From Williamsia sp. CHRR-6 (GTDB taxonomy: Bacteria; Actinomycetota; Actinomycetes; Mycobacteriales; Mycobacteriaceae): a stretch of DNA of 64,000 nucleotides. The stretch spans positions 248,001 through 312,000 of the forward strand of contig NZ_JAHCSG010000004.1 in assembly GCF_018474015.1 (NCBI RefSeq). Direction: 5' to 3'. Below are positions 34,301 to 47,545 of this stretch, in pieces. Every line of letters starts with the position of its first letter. Positions within the stretch are counted from its first letter, which is position 1. The notes below the pieces were generated by a model, which was given only the letters and a program-made list of their open reading frames with translations, did no database searches and was not told where the DNA came from. A program made the position numbers and the translations under genes.

Positions 34301-37300
34301 GTGGCACTGCGTTCTCATGACGCCCCCACCGTGGCCGGACGCGTGGTGGGCGCGTTCACCCTCGTCCTGCTGATCAGCAGCATCTCACCGCTGTTCCGCC
34401 ACCTCATCGCCGTGCCCCGGCACTGGGTGGACACCTACGTCATCTCCGCCCCCGACACCTCGTTCGCGTGGGTGGTGGTGCTGGCGCTGATCTCGGTGGC
34501 GCTGTCGGCCCGCAAACGCATCGCCTGGTGGGTGACGCTGGGTTATGTCACCGTCTTCGCTGCCACCAACGCCGTGCTGTTCGTGCCGGCGATCGGCAGG
34601 CAGGCCGACATCGATCGGACCGACCGCATCAACCTGACCATCGGTCTCGCGCTCGACGCGGTGATCGCGGGATACCTGCTGGCCACCCGCCGCCAGTTCT
34701 TCACCCGGGTGCGCCGCGGCGCGGTGGTGACGGCCGCGGCGGTGCTGTTCGGCGGGCTGGCCACCGCCACCGCTCTGGGCTGGGCGCTGGTGGAGGCCTT
34801 TCCCCGCGATCTCACCCCGGCACAACACCTTCCGTACGCGTTCAACCGGGTGGTCGCCTTTGCCACCGCATCTCCTCGCACCTTCGACGGACGTCGCTCG
34901 TACATGGTGATCGACTCACTGCTCGGTCTGCTCGGTGCGGTGGCGCTGATCGCGGCAGCAGCGGTGTTGTTCCGATCGCAGCGCCGCACCGGGCTGCTCA
35001 CCCCGACCGACGAACGCGTATTGCGCGCCCTGGTCGACGCGTATGCAGCCGAGGACTCGTTGGGCTACTTCGCCACTCGCCGCGATCGTGCCGTGGTGTT
35101 CGCGCCCAGCGGACGCGCCGCCGTGAGCTACCGCGTGTTCGTCGGGGTGGGCTTGGCCGCGGGTGACCCCATCGGCGACCCCCGGTACTGGCCGCACGCG
35201 ATCGCAGAATTTCTCGAGGTGTGTCGACGCTACGGCTGGTATCCGGCCGCGCATGGGGTCAGCGAACGCGGGGCCATCGCCTACGGGGCGGTGGGGATGA
35301 CGGCGCTGACCATCGGTGACGAGTGCATCGTCGACGCCCGCCGATACCGCATCAGTGGACCGCAGATGCGTGGTGTGCGTCAGGCCGTCACCCGCGCCCG
35401 CCGGGCCGGCCTCAGTGTCCGGATCCGCCGTCACCGCGAGCTGGACGCCGCCGAGATGGCTGCGGTGATCGACCGCGCCGACCGGTGGCGCGATACCGAT
35501 TCCGAACGCGGCTACGCAATGGCGTTGGGCCGCTTGGGCGATCCGGGCGACGCCGACTGTCTGCTGGTCGAGGCGGTCCGCGGGATCGGTACCGCCGACG
35601 AGGACGTGGTGGGCATGCTGTCGTTCGTCCCGTGGGGTCGCACCGGCGCCTCGCTGGACCTCATGCGCCGCGACCGCAGCGACATCAACGGGGTGGTGGA
35701 GTTGATGGTCAGTGAACTGTGCCTGAACGCAGGCACATTCGGTATCACCACGGTGTCGTTGAACTTCGCGGCCTTTCGCGCGGTGTTCGCCGACGGTGAC
35801 CGGATCGGGGCCAGCCCCTTCATCCGGGGTGCGCGCGGCGTGCTCAGCTTCGCATCACGGTTCGTGCAGATGGAATCGCTGTACCGGTCCAACGCCAAGT
35901 ACCTGCCCACCTGGACCCCGCGCTACCTGTGTTGCGAGGACACCCCGATGCTGCTGCGGGCCGGGCTGGCGGCCATCGTCAGCGAGGGTTTCATCCCGCT
36001 GCCCCGGCTGGCGCGCCGAGTCACCGAGAACCCCGGTCCCCCAGCTCTTCCCGCCGACATCGACGTCGACGAGCTGATCGCCGACATCGCCGCCCACGCT
36101 CACGCGGCGGCCCGACCGCCCAAGAGACCCGAACAGGTGCGGGTCCGGATGGCGGCGTTGGCTGAGCTGACCGCAGCCGGGATCACGGCCTATCCGCAGG
36201 CCCGGCCTCCGACACATCGGTGCAGCCAGGCGCGGAACGCACCGCCCGGCAGCCCCGTGGAGGTGGCCGGTCGGGTGTTACGCCTGCGCGATCTGGGTGG
36301 GGTGGTCTTCGCCGAGGTACGCGACTGGTCGGGATCGGTGCAGGTGCTGTTCGAGGCCCAGATCGCCGGTGCAGCAACCACATCAGAGTTCGCCCGCGTG
36401 GTCGACCTGGGTGATCTGGTGTCGGTGCGCGGCCACCTGGGCCGCAGCCGCAGCGGCGAGATCTCGGTGGTGGCACAGGGATGGTCGATGCAGGGCAAGT
36501 GTCTACAGCCGTTGCCCGACAAGTGGCATGGGCTGGTGGACGCCGAGACCCGGGTCCGGCAGCGATATCTCGAACTCGCGGTGGACCCGTCGGCGGCCGA
36601 ACTGCTGCGCATCCGAGCGCGCGCAGTCAAGGCCATCCGGGACACGTTGTGCGACTTGGACTTCGTGGAGGTGGAGACCCCGATCCTGCAGCGGGTGCAC
36701 GGCGGCGCCAACGCCACACCGTTTCGGACCCACATCAACGCCTACGATCTGGATCTGTACCTGCGCATCGCCCCCGAGTTGTACCTCAAGCGGTTGTGTG
36801 TGGCCGGGGTGGAGCGAGTCTTCGAGTTGGGGCGCAACTTTCGTAACGAGGGCGTCGACCACAGTCACAACCCGGAGTTCACCAGCCTGGAGGCCTACTG
36901 GGCGCACAGCGACTACCGTCGGCTGATCCCGTTGACCCAGGAGCTGATCTGTGCGGCCGCCGTCGCCGCTCATGGTCGGGCCGTCGTCCGCCGGCCCGAC
37001 GACACCGGTGGGCATCAGCTGATCGACATCTCCGGACAGTGGGCGGTGATCTCGGTGTTCGACGCGATCAGCGCAGCGGTGGGCCAACCGGTCGGTTCTG
37101 ACACCGATGTCGATCGACTCCGTACGCTCTGTGAGCAGATGGGTGTGGCCTATCAGCCGTCCTGGGAAGCAGGTGAGCTGGCGTTGGAACTCTATGAGCA
37201 GCTGGTGGAGGGCGCCACCACCACGCCCACGTTCTACGTCGACTTCCCCACCTCGGTGTCGCCGTTGACCCGCGCCTGCCCGGATGATCCCGCCGTGGCG

Positions 37301-37579
37301 CAGCGGTGGGATCTGGTGGCGTGGGGGGTCGAGTTGGGGACGGCCTACAGCGAACTCACCGACCCGGTGGAGCAGCGCTCGCGGTTGCTGGCGCAGTCTC
37401 AGCGGGCGGCGCAGGGCGACCCCGAGGCGATGGAGGTCGACGAGGACTTCCTGACCGCCCTGGAGTATGGGATGCCCCCGACCGGTGGACTGGGGTTGGG
37501 CATCGACCGCGTGATCATGATGATCACCGGAGCCTCGATCCGCGAGACCGTGACGTTCCCCCTGGCCAAACCCCGATGA
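34301..37579 (+). CDS. lysX: Bifunctional lysylphosphatidylglycerol synthase / lysyl-tRNA synthetase
   Basis: 1092 residues. Part 1 (1-~230): six to seven membrane helices. Part 2 (~230-580): MprF-type DUF2156 acetyltransferase-like domain that moves Lys from Lys-tRNA to phosphatidylglycerol (KTLNVQWS is absent; visible are VVFAPSGRAAVSYRVFVGVG and VSLNFAAFRAVF). Part 3 (~640-1090): LysRS with an OB fold (VRLRDLGGVVFAEVRDW-like), class II motif 2 (FRNEGVDHSHNPEFTSLEAY) and motif 3 (GGLGLGIDRVIMMITG). In M. tuberculosis LysX lends resistance to cationic peptides. GTG 34301 has GGGGAAGG upstream. A hydrolase gene overlaps its stop. Confidence 0.94.
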   Translation: MALRSHDAPTVAGRVVGAFTLVLLISSISPLFRHLIAVPRHWVDTYVISAPDTSFAWVVVLALISVALSARKRIAWWVTLGYVTVFAATNAVLFVPAIGRQADIDRTDRINLTIGLALDAVIAGYLLATRRQFFTRVRRGAVVTAAAVLFGGLATATALGWALVEAFPRDLTPAQHLPYAFNRVVAFATASPRTFDGRRSYMVIDSLLGLLGAVALIAAAAVLFRSQRRTGLLTPTDERVLRALVDAYAAEDSLGYFATRRDRAVVFAPSGRAAVSYRVFVGVGLAAGDPIGDPRYWPHAIAEFLEVCRRYGWYPAAHGVSERGAIAYGAVGMTALTIGDECIVDARRYRISGPQMRGVRQAVTRARRAGLSVRIRRHRELDAAEMAAVIDRADRWRDTDSERGYAMALGRLGDPGDADCLLVEAVRGIGTADEDVVGMLSFVPWGRTGASLDLMRRDRSDINGVVELMVSELCLNAGTFGITTVSLNFAAFRAVFADGDRIGASPFIRGARGVLSFASRFVQMESLYRSNAKYLPTWTPRYLCCEDTPMLLRAGLAAIVSEGFIPLPRLARRVTENPGPPALPADIDVDELIADIAAHAHAAARPPKRPEQVRVRMAALAELTAAGITAYPQARPPTHRCSQARNAPPGSPVEVAGRVLRLRDLGGVVFAEVRDWSGSVQVLFEAQIAGAATTSEFARVVDLGDLVSVRGHLGRSRSGEISVVAQGWSMQGKCLQPLPDKWHGLVDAETRVRQRYLELAVDPSAAELLRIRARAVKAIRDTLCDLDFVEVETPILQRVHGGANATPFRTHINAYDLDLYLRIAPELYLKRLCVAGVERVFELGRNFRNEGVDHSHNPEFTSLEAYWAHSDYRRLIPLTQELICAAAVAAHGRAVVRRPDDTGGHQLIDISGQWAVISVFDAISAAVGQPVGSDTDVDRLRTLCEQMGVAYQPSWEAGELALELYEQLVEGATTTPTFYVDFPTSVSPLTRACPDDPAVAQRWDLVAWGVELGTAYSELTDPVEQRSRLLAQSQRAAQGDPEAMEVDEDFLTALEYGMPPTGGLGLGIDRVIMMITGASIRETVTFPLAKPR

Positions 37580-37634
37580 GCGCCAGCGAATCGGCGTCAG
37601 ACCCGATGAGCGCCAGCGAATCGGCGTCAGATCC
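37575..37634 (+). repeat. 30-bp tandem duplication carrying successive start codons
   Basis: Two copies (37575-37604, 37605-37634) of a 30-bp unit beginning GATGAGCGCCAGCGAATCGG, differing at one base, followed by a third GATGAGCG. Each contains an in-frame ATG (37576, 37606, 37636) of the hydrolase gene, and the first also contains the lysX stop. In frame, so the N-terminus just gains MSASESASDP repeats. Confidence 0.9.
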
Positions 37635-38556
37635 GATGAGCGAACAGCCGTTCAACCCGGTGGCCCACGCCGACGGTGCACCGCCGACCCCGGGCCGCCT
37701 GGTCTCGTTGAACGGCTTGGACATTCATGTGGTGGTGCAGGGCGCCGGTCCGCCGGTGTTGTTGCTGGCGTCGTTGGGCGGACACTGGTTCGATCTCGAC
37801 CATCTGGCGAATGCGTTGGCTGATCGCTTCCAGGTGATCCGTTACGACCGGCCGGGCTATGGCCTCAGCAGTCCGCTGGCGCGCCACCATCACCCCACTC
37901 TGGCCGCGGAGATCGAGCGGATCGGTGCGGTGTTGGATGCAGCCGGGGTCACTGGGCCGGTGCTCATCGCCGCTCACTCGATGTCGTCGATGTACGCCGA
38001 GGGTTTCGCACGCACCGCGCCGGATCGGGTGGCGGCGCTGCTGATGATCGACGGCAGCTTCGTGATGGCGCCGTGGCGGGTGTTGCCCACTGCGGTGCGG
38101 GTCCGCAATGCGCATCGTGCGGCTCGGGCGGTCCGGGCCACGGGTCTGCTGCCGCTGGTCGGTCCTCGTCTTCGACATCTGGCTTTGCCGACCCCGCCGG
38201 GTGGCTTCGATCCTGTTCAACGACAGTGGATCTCACGGGTCTTCTCGCGGTCGGTCCACATCGCGGCGACGATGGTGGAGAACGCCGCGTTCCCTGCCAT
38301 CAACCTCGATCTCATCCGGGTTCGTCGCCGACATCGGCTCGATGTGCCGGTCACCGTGCTGGCGGCGCTGCCGGTGCAGGGCTGGTGGTACCGCCGGGCG
38401 TGGCGGTGGCGCCAGCGCCGCTACGCCCGTCACCTCGATGCGGTGTACGAACAGCTCAGTCCCACAAATCATCTGCTGGTCACCGAACATCCCGAGCCGG
38501 TGGCGCACGCCATCGAGCGTCTCGCGCGCCGGTCGGGGTTCATGCGCCCGAGCTGA
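37576..38556 (+). CDS. Alpha/beta hydrolase coupled to lysX
   Basis: Up to 326 residues. Core motifs: LLLASLGGHWFDL (oxyanion loop), RYDRPGYGLSSP, IAAHSMSSMYAEGFA (Ser nucleophile) and LLVTEHPEPVAHAIE near the end, where the catalytic His would be. There is no signal peptide. The ATG at 37576 overlaps the lysX stop (ATGA), so the two are made together. Aminoacyl-PG synthases are paired with aminoacyl-PG hydrolases in some bacteria (PA0919 in Pseudomonas), so lysyl-PG turnover is a reasonable guess. A start duplication offers three alternative ATGs. Confidence 0.78.
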   Translation: MSASESASDPMSASESASDPMSEQPFNPVAHADGAPPTPGRLVSLNGLDIHVVVQGAGPPVLLLASLGGHWFDLDHLANALADRFQVIRYDRPGYGLSSPLARHHHPTLAAEIERIGAVLDAAGVTGPVLIAAHSMSSMYAEGFARTAPDRVAALLMIDGSFVMAPWRVLPTAVRVRNAHRAARAVRATGLLPLVGPRLRHLALPTPPGGFDPVQRQWISRVFSRSVHIAATMVENAAFPAINLDLIRVRRRHRLDVPVTVLAALPVQGWWYRRAWRWRQRRYARHLDAVYEQLSPTNHLLVTEHPEPVAHAIERLARRSGFMRPS

Positions 38557-38562
38557 GCCGCC

Positions 38563-38736
38563 TCAGGTCTGTGGCCTGCGCAGATCGGCGGGGGTGACCA
38601 TCCGCTCGGCCTCCTCGGGCCAGATCCGGGCCGAGCGGGTGCGGACCAGCCGCCCGATCACCCGGGCCCGCGTCCGCGACAGGCCGAGGTTCGGCGCTTG
38701 GCCGCGCGGTTGTCGTGTGGTGCTCGTCAGTTTCAT
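38563..38736 (-). CDS. Possible small basic protein, unknown
   Basis: 57 residues from ATG 38736 with AGGGGAG about 10 bases upstream: MKLTSTTRQPRGQAPNLG then an Arg-rich helix (SRTRARVIGRLVRTRSARI) and PEEAERMVTPADLRRPQT. No family recognised. It lies in the 345-bp gap between the lysX-associated hydrolase and the Tat-exported phosphoesterase; nothing else is evident in that gap. Confidence 0.4.
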   Translation of the reverse strand: MKLTSTTRQPRGQAPNLGLSRTRARVIGRLVRTRSARIWPEEAERMVTPADLRRPQT

Positions 38737-38901
38737 GGCCGATCACTCCCCTGCCTCGAGCCAGGTCCCGTTGGTCTGATCTGTGACCCGTGTGACAGAT
38801 GGTACTGATGAGGTTCACCGGATCCGGGCCCGACACGCTGGGCGTTCATCCTCGATTCGCACGGCGGCAACGTCGGGTTTCCACGAGCGGCGCATGGTGC
38901 G

Positions 38902-40758
38902 GTGGTGCCTGACTTCCCCGACCTGTCCCGCCGCGGCTTCCTGCGCACCTCGTCGGCGGTAGGTGCCGGCGCGGTGATCGCCACCACCGTCGGGGGTATG
39001 ACAGCATCACCCCCGGCCGCAGCCGCCTGGCGGTACGACACCACCGCGCAACGCTTCACCGTCGCGGTCATGCCCGACACCCAGTACTTGTTCGACGGTG
39101 ATTCCATCCACCCCGAGCCCCTTGCGGCTTCGTTTCGCTACCTGTACGACCGCCAACGGGACCTGAACCTGGCCTTCCTCGCCCACCTGGGTGACGTGAC
39201 CCAGAACGGTGCGCAGAACGAGATCACCGCGGCCAGCCGGGTCTTCGACTCCCTCGATCGCGCCGGCGCATCGTGGAGCGTGCTGGCGGGCAACCACGAC
39301 GTCAACCCCAGGACCGACGATCAGCGCGGACCTACCCCGTTTCTGAAGGCGTTCGGTCCCAGCCGCTTTCGCCGCTCGAGCACCTACCGGGGTGCGTCGC
39401 CGGATGGCTACAACAGCTATCACGTGTTCAGTGCCGCCGGGCGCGACTGGCTGGTGTTGTCGCTGGACTGGCGACTCTCGGCAGCCGGATTCGCCTGGGC
39501 ACGTGGTGTTCTGACCGCCAACCGCACCACCCCTACCATCCTGATTTCCCATGAGCTGGTGGCTCCCTCCGACGACACCAGCGGGAAGGCCGAGTTCAGC
39601 GAGTACGGCAACACCATCTGGACGTCGCTGGTCAACGGATTCGATCAGGTCTTCCTCACCCTCAACGGGCATTTCTGGCCGTCGGCTCGGATGACCGCGC
39701 GCAACGACGCCGGCCATGACGTGCACCTGCACATCACCAACTACCAGAACCGCTACTACGGCGGCGCCGCCATGATCCGGCTGTACCACTTCGATCTGAA
39801 CCGCAAAGTGATCGACGTGGAGACCGTGAACCCGTTCATCGAGGCGCAAGATCCGCGGCGCCGCAACGAACTCGCCGCCCAGGAAGTCGAATTGTCCGGT
39901 GATGTCGACCGTTTCAGCATCGACCTCGACCCCGACACCCGGTTTGCTGCGTTCGCGCCACCGCCGGTGCGACCGCCCCGCGCCGCCGCGGCGGTGCTGA
40001 TCCGCGACACCGCCGCCTATTGGCGGTTCGACGGCAACCCCGACGGATCGGCGGTGGCCGGTTCCACTCGGGTGAAAGACCTGTCGGGCAAGGGCAACGA
40101 CCTCGTGGTGGCCACCACCGCAGGCTCGGCGGGCACCGACCTCACGTGGTCGTCGTCGCATCACCCTGATCAGCCCGCCGCGGCCAGCCTGCTGTTCAAC
40201 GGCAAGCCCAAGACCTCGACCTATCTGCAGACGGTTGACGGAGCACCCATCAACACAGCCACGTTCGCCTCCGGCTACACCGTGGAGGCATTCTTTCGCC
40301 TCACACGCGACTTCGACGCCGACGCCAACGGCTTCTCTGCCGTGTTGTCCCGCTACGGAAACGCCTCGGCCGCAGGCAAAGCCGGCGGCGGCGCATCAGG
40401 TGACCCGGATGAGCCGGTGGTCACCCTCAGCCTGTCGGGTGACCGCGAGTTGCAGTGGTGCGTGTACCCGACGTCGTCGAACTCCTCGATCACCAACTGG
40501 GGTCACGAGTTGCCGCTGGACCGTTGGTGGCACGTCGCGGTGGTCAACGACACCCGGCGCACCGTGATGTACGTCGACGGGTGTGAGGTGGTGCGCAACC
40601 CGTCCACCCCCAACCGTGGCCTGGCCACCGTCGGAAAGCCCTGGCTGGTGGGCGGTTACGAGTACGGCAACGCCATCGACAAGACGTTCGTCGGGTGGAT
40701 CGGCGACATCCGCGTGGTGGCGCGGGCACTGAACCCACGCGAGTTCATGATCAGCTGA
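38902..40758 (+). CDS. Tat-exported calcineurin-like phosphoesterase with LamG-type lectin domain
   Basis: 618 residues. A Tat signal (SRRGFLRTSSAVGAGAVIATT, cut after ASPPAAAA) precedes a metallophosphoesterase domain (residues ~50-330) with MPDTQYLF, AHLGDVTQNG, LAGNHDVN, LISHELVAP and TLNGHFWPS, the di-metal set. The C-terminal part (about 370-615) is a LamG/concanavalin-type jelly roll (AYWRFDGNPDGSAVAG ... WWHVAVVNDTRRTVMYVDG), probably binding sugars. It starts at GTG 38902. It is likely secreted or wall-bound; substrate unknown. It ends exactly where the convergent DUF4189 gene ends (40758/40759). Confidence 0.88.
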   Translation: MVPDFPDLSRRGFLRTSSAVGAGAVIATTVGGMTASPPAAAAWRYDTTAQRFTVAVMPDTQYLFDGDSIHPEPLAASFRYLYDRQRDLNLAFLAHLGDVTQNGAQNEITAASRVFDSLDRAGASWSVLAGNHDVNPRTDDQRGPTPFLKAFGPSRFRRSSTYRGASPDGYNSYHVFSAAGRDWLVLSLDWRLSAAGFAWARGVLTANRTTPTILISHELVAPSDDTSGKAEFSEYGNTIWTSLVNGFDQVFLTLNGHFWPSARMTARNDAGHDVHLHITNYQNRYYGGAAMIRLYHFDLNRKVIDVETVNPFIEAQDPRRRNELAAQEVELSGDVDRFSIDLDPDTRFAAFAPPPVRPPRAAAAVLIRDTAAYWRFDGNPDGSAVAGSTRVKDLSGKGNDLVVATTAGSAGTDLTWSSSHHPDQPAAASLLFNGKPKTSTYLQTVDGAPINTATFASGYTVEAFFRLTRDFDADANGFSAVLSRYGNASAAGKAGGGASGDPDEPVVTLSLSGDRELQWCVYPTSSNSSITNWGHELPLDRWWHVAVVNDTRRTVMYVDGCEVVRNPSTPNRGLATVGKPWLVGGYEYGNAIDKTFVGWIGDIRVVARALNPREFMIS

Positions 40759-41139
40759 TCAACGAAGCGTGCACACGAAGCGCGCGACGTAACCGGGAAT
40801 CCCCAACCTACGCAACGCCCCACGCTTGGCCTCGGCGGAGGTGCGGTAGCCCTTGGCGGTGGCATACCGGGTACCGAAGTTCGAGAACGCCACCGCACCA
40901 CAGGAGTTGCGGAACGACGAGTATCCGCAGTCTGCACCGCACCGGGCGATCGCGGCGTTGATGGCGCTTCGCTCGGTGGGATAGTTCCACGCCACGCTGG
41001 TCCGCGCGTCGTAGGAGAACGCGATGGCCGCCCAGTAGGCGGGTGCCGCGTTGGCGGGTGCCACTCCGACGGTCAGGGTGCTCATCACCGCGATGGTCAT
41101 CGACACCGCAGCTCCGGCCAGAAGCTTTCTCATACGCAT
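40759..41139 (-). CDS. Secreted DUF4189-family protein
   Basis: 126 residues with a Sec signal peptide (MRMRKLLAGAAVSMTIAVMS...VAPANAA) and a mature DUF4189 domain: YWAAIAFSYDARTSVAWNYP, Cys residues in ARCGADCGYSSFRNSCGAVAF and FVCTL at the end, likely making two disulphides. Family members are small exported proteins of unknown function, in mycobacteria often low-complexity wall-associated. Start at ATG 41139 or 41133. Confidence 0.82.
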   Translation of the reverse strand: MRMRKLLAGAAVSMTIAVMSTLTVGVAPANAAPAYWAAIAFSYDARTSVAWNYPTERSAINAAIARCGADCGYSSFRNSCGAVAFSNFGTRYATAKGYRTSAEAKRGALRRLGIPGYVARFVCTLR

Positions 41140-41194
41140 GTACAGGAGAGTAGCAGTCGATGAGATGCAGTGCGTGCGCGGTACGCCGCCGAGG

Positions 41195-42653
41195 TCAGCG
41201 CTGCGGCGCCTGCGTCGGCACGATGGGCGCCGGCAGGAAGGTCTCCTGGGTGAGGTAGCGGTCCACCGCAGCGGCCGCCGAACGGCCTTCGGCGATGGCC
41301 CACACGATCAGCGACTGCCCGCGACCGGCGTCACCGGCGACGAACACCCCGGGCACGGTGGTCTGGAAGTCGTCGTCGCGCACCACGTTTCCGCGTTCGT
41401 TGTAGTCGACACCGAGCTTGTCGAGGAAGTCTTCGCGCTCAGGTCCGACGAAGCCCATGGCCAACAGGACCAGGTCCACCTCGAGCTCGAAATCGCTGCC
41501 GTCGACCTTCTGGAAGCGACCGTCGACCATCGTCACCTCGTGTGCCGACAGGCTGGTCACCACGCCGTCGGTGCCGTTGAACTTCTCGGTGTTCACCGAG
41601 AAGACGCGTTCGCCACCCTCCTCGTGCGCCGAGGACACTCGGAACATCAGAGGGTAGGTGGGCCACGGGGTGCTCTCGGCCCGCTCCTCCGGCGGGCGCG
41701 GCATGATCTCGAACTGGTGCACCTCCTGCGCACCCTGGCGCAGTGAGGTACCCAGGCAGTCGGCGCCGGTGTCGCCGCCACCGATGATGACCACCTTCTT
41801 GCCTTTGGCGGTGATGGGCGGCTGACCGTTCTCGTCGGTGACGTCGTCGCCGAGCTGCACCTTGTTGGCCCACGGCAGGTACTCCATGGCCTGGTAGATG
41901 CCCGAGAGTTCACGTCCGGGGATCGGCAGATCACGCCAATTGGTGGCGCCGTTGGCCAGCACCACCGCATCGTGGTTGCCGCGCAGGTCCTCCACGCTCA
42001 GGTCGACACCGACGTTGACCCCGGTGCGGAACACCGTGCCCTCGGCCTCCATCTGCTCGATGCGGCGATCGATGTGGCGTTTCTCCATCTTGAACTCGGG
42101 GATGCCGTAGCGCAGCAGACCCCCGATGCGATCGGCGCGCTCGTAGACGGTCACGGTGTGACCGGCGCGGGTGAGCTGTTGTGCCGCGGCCAGTCCGGCC
42201 GGACCCGAGCCGACCACGGCCACGTTCTTGCCGGTCTGCTTGCTCGGCGGCACCGGGGTCACCCAACCCTCGTCGAAGGCGTTGTTGATCAACTCCACCT
42301 CGACCTGCTTGATGGTGACCGCGGGCTGGTTGATGCCCAGCACACACGACGCCTCGCACGGGGCCGGACACAACCGGCCGGTGAACTCGGGGAAGTTGTT
42401 GGTGGCGTGCAGTCGGTCGATGCCCTCGCGCCACTGCCCCTTGTAGACCAGATCGTTCCACTCGGGGATCAGGTTGCCCAGCGGGCAACCGTTGTGGCAG
42501 AACGGGATACCGCAATCCATGCACCGGCTGGCCTGATGCCGCAGGACCTCACGGTCCTGCGGTTCGTAGACCTCTTTCCAGTCCTGCAACCGCAGGTCCA
42601 CCGGCCGACGTGCCGGCAGTTCCCGCTCGGTGTACTTGAGAAATCCGCGCTGA

Positions 42654-42661
<8 letters not shown>
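41195..42661 (-). CDS. gltD: Glutamate synthase small subunit
   Basis: 488 residues. Passes electrons from NADPH through FAD and [4Fe-4S] clusters to GltB. Visible: cluster Cys sets in [19 protein letters not shown] and [12 protein letters not shown], the FAD loop [20 protein letters not shown] and the NADPH loop [21 protein letters not shown] 42661 lies 8 bp inside gltB's end, so translation is coupled. Matches Rv3858c. Confidence 0.97.
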
Positions 42662-47252
<4,591 letters not shown>

Positions 47253-47351
47253 CACTGTTCGCCCTAACATCGCTGCTTCGCGATCACGCCTCAGGTTGGT
47301 GGATGGCTTCTCCCAGTATGGGGCGGCCTCCGCTGAGGACTGTTCCGATAT

Positions 47352-47481
47352 GCGCTGACCTGCACGGATGCTCTGGTCGTAGACATCCGTGGGTTACATC
47401 AGCGCCGTTGCTGACGTGCGGGTGGACCCCTCGGTGGTGTCCTGAGGTCCCACGAACTGCCCGCGTGGGTTGGCCCGCGGG
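47352..47481 (-). other. Structured leader upstream of gltB, possible cis-regulatory RNA
   Basis: On the gltB transcript strand, a two-step stem pairs 47352-47358 with 47399-47405 (GCGCTGA/TCAGCGC) and 47363-47370 with 47384-47391 (CACGGATG/CATCCGTG, 13-base loop). Upstream of that, two hairpins share bases: CCCACG/CGTGGG (47449-47454 with 47464-47469) and CCCGCG/CGCGGG (47460-47465 with 47476-47481). Only one of these can form at a time, as in attenuators and riboswitches. I know no family that fits. Confidence 0.45.
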
Positions 47482-47500
47482 TAGATCATCGTCAATTTTC

Positions 47501-47518
47501 TCACGACAGGGGTCGTGA
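47501..47518. terminator. Hairpin between the EAL-domain gene and gltB
   Basis: TCACGAC AGGG GTCGTGA, a perfect 7-bp stem, 28 bases past the stop of the EAL-domain gene and at the head of the gltB upstream region. No T-run; it may end the upstream transcript. Confidence 0.4.
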
Positions 47519-47545
47519 ACCGTAATCGGACTGTGACGGCCGGCG

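Noticed and set aside
38540-38836. A 98-codon minus-strand frame
   Set aside because: It lacks a ribosome site and overlaps a shorter frame with a better start; composition is not protein-like.
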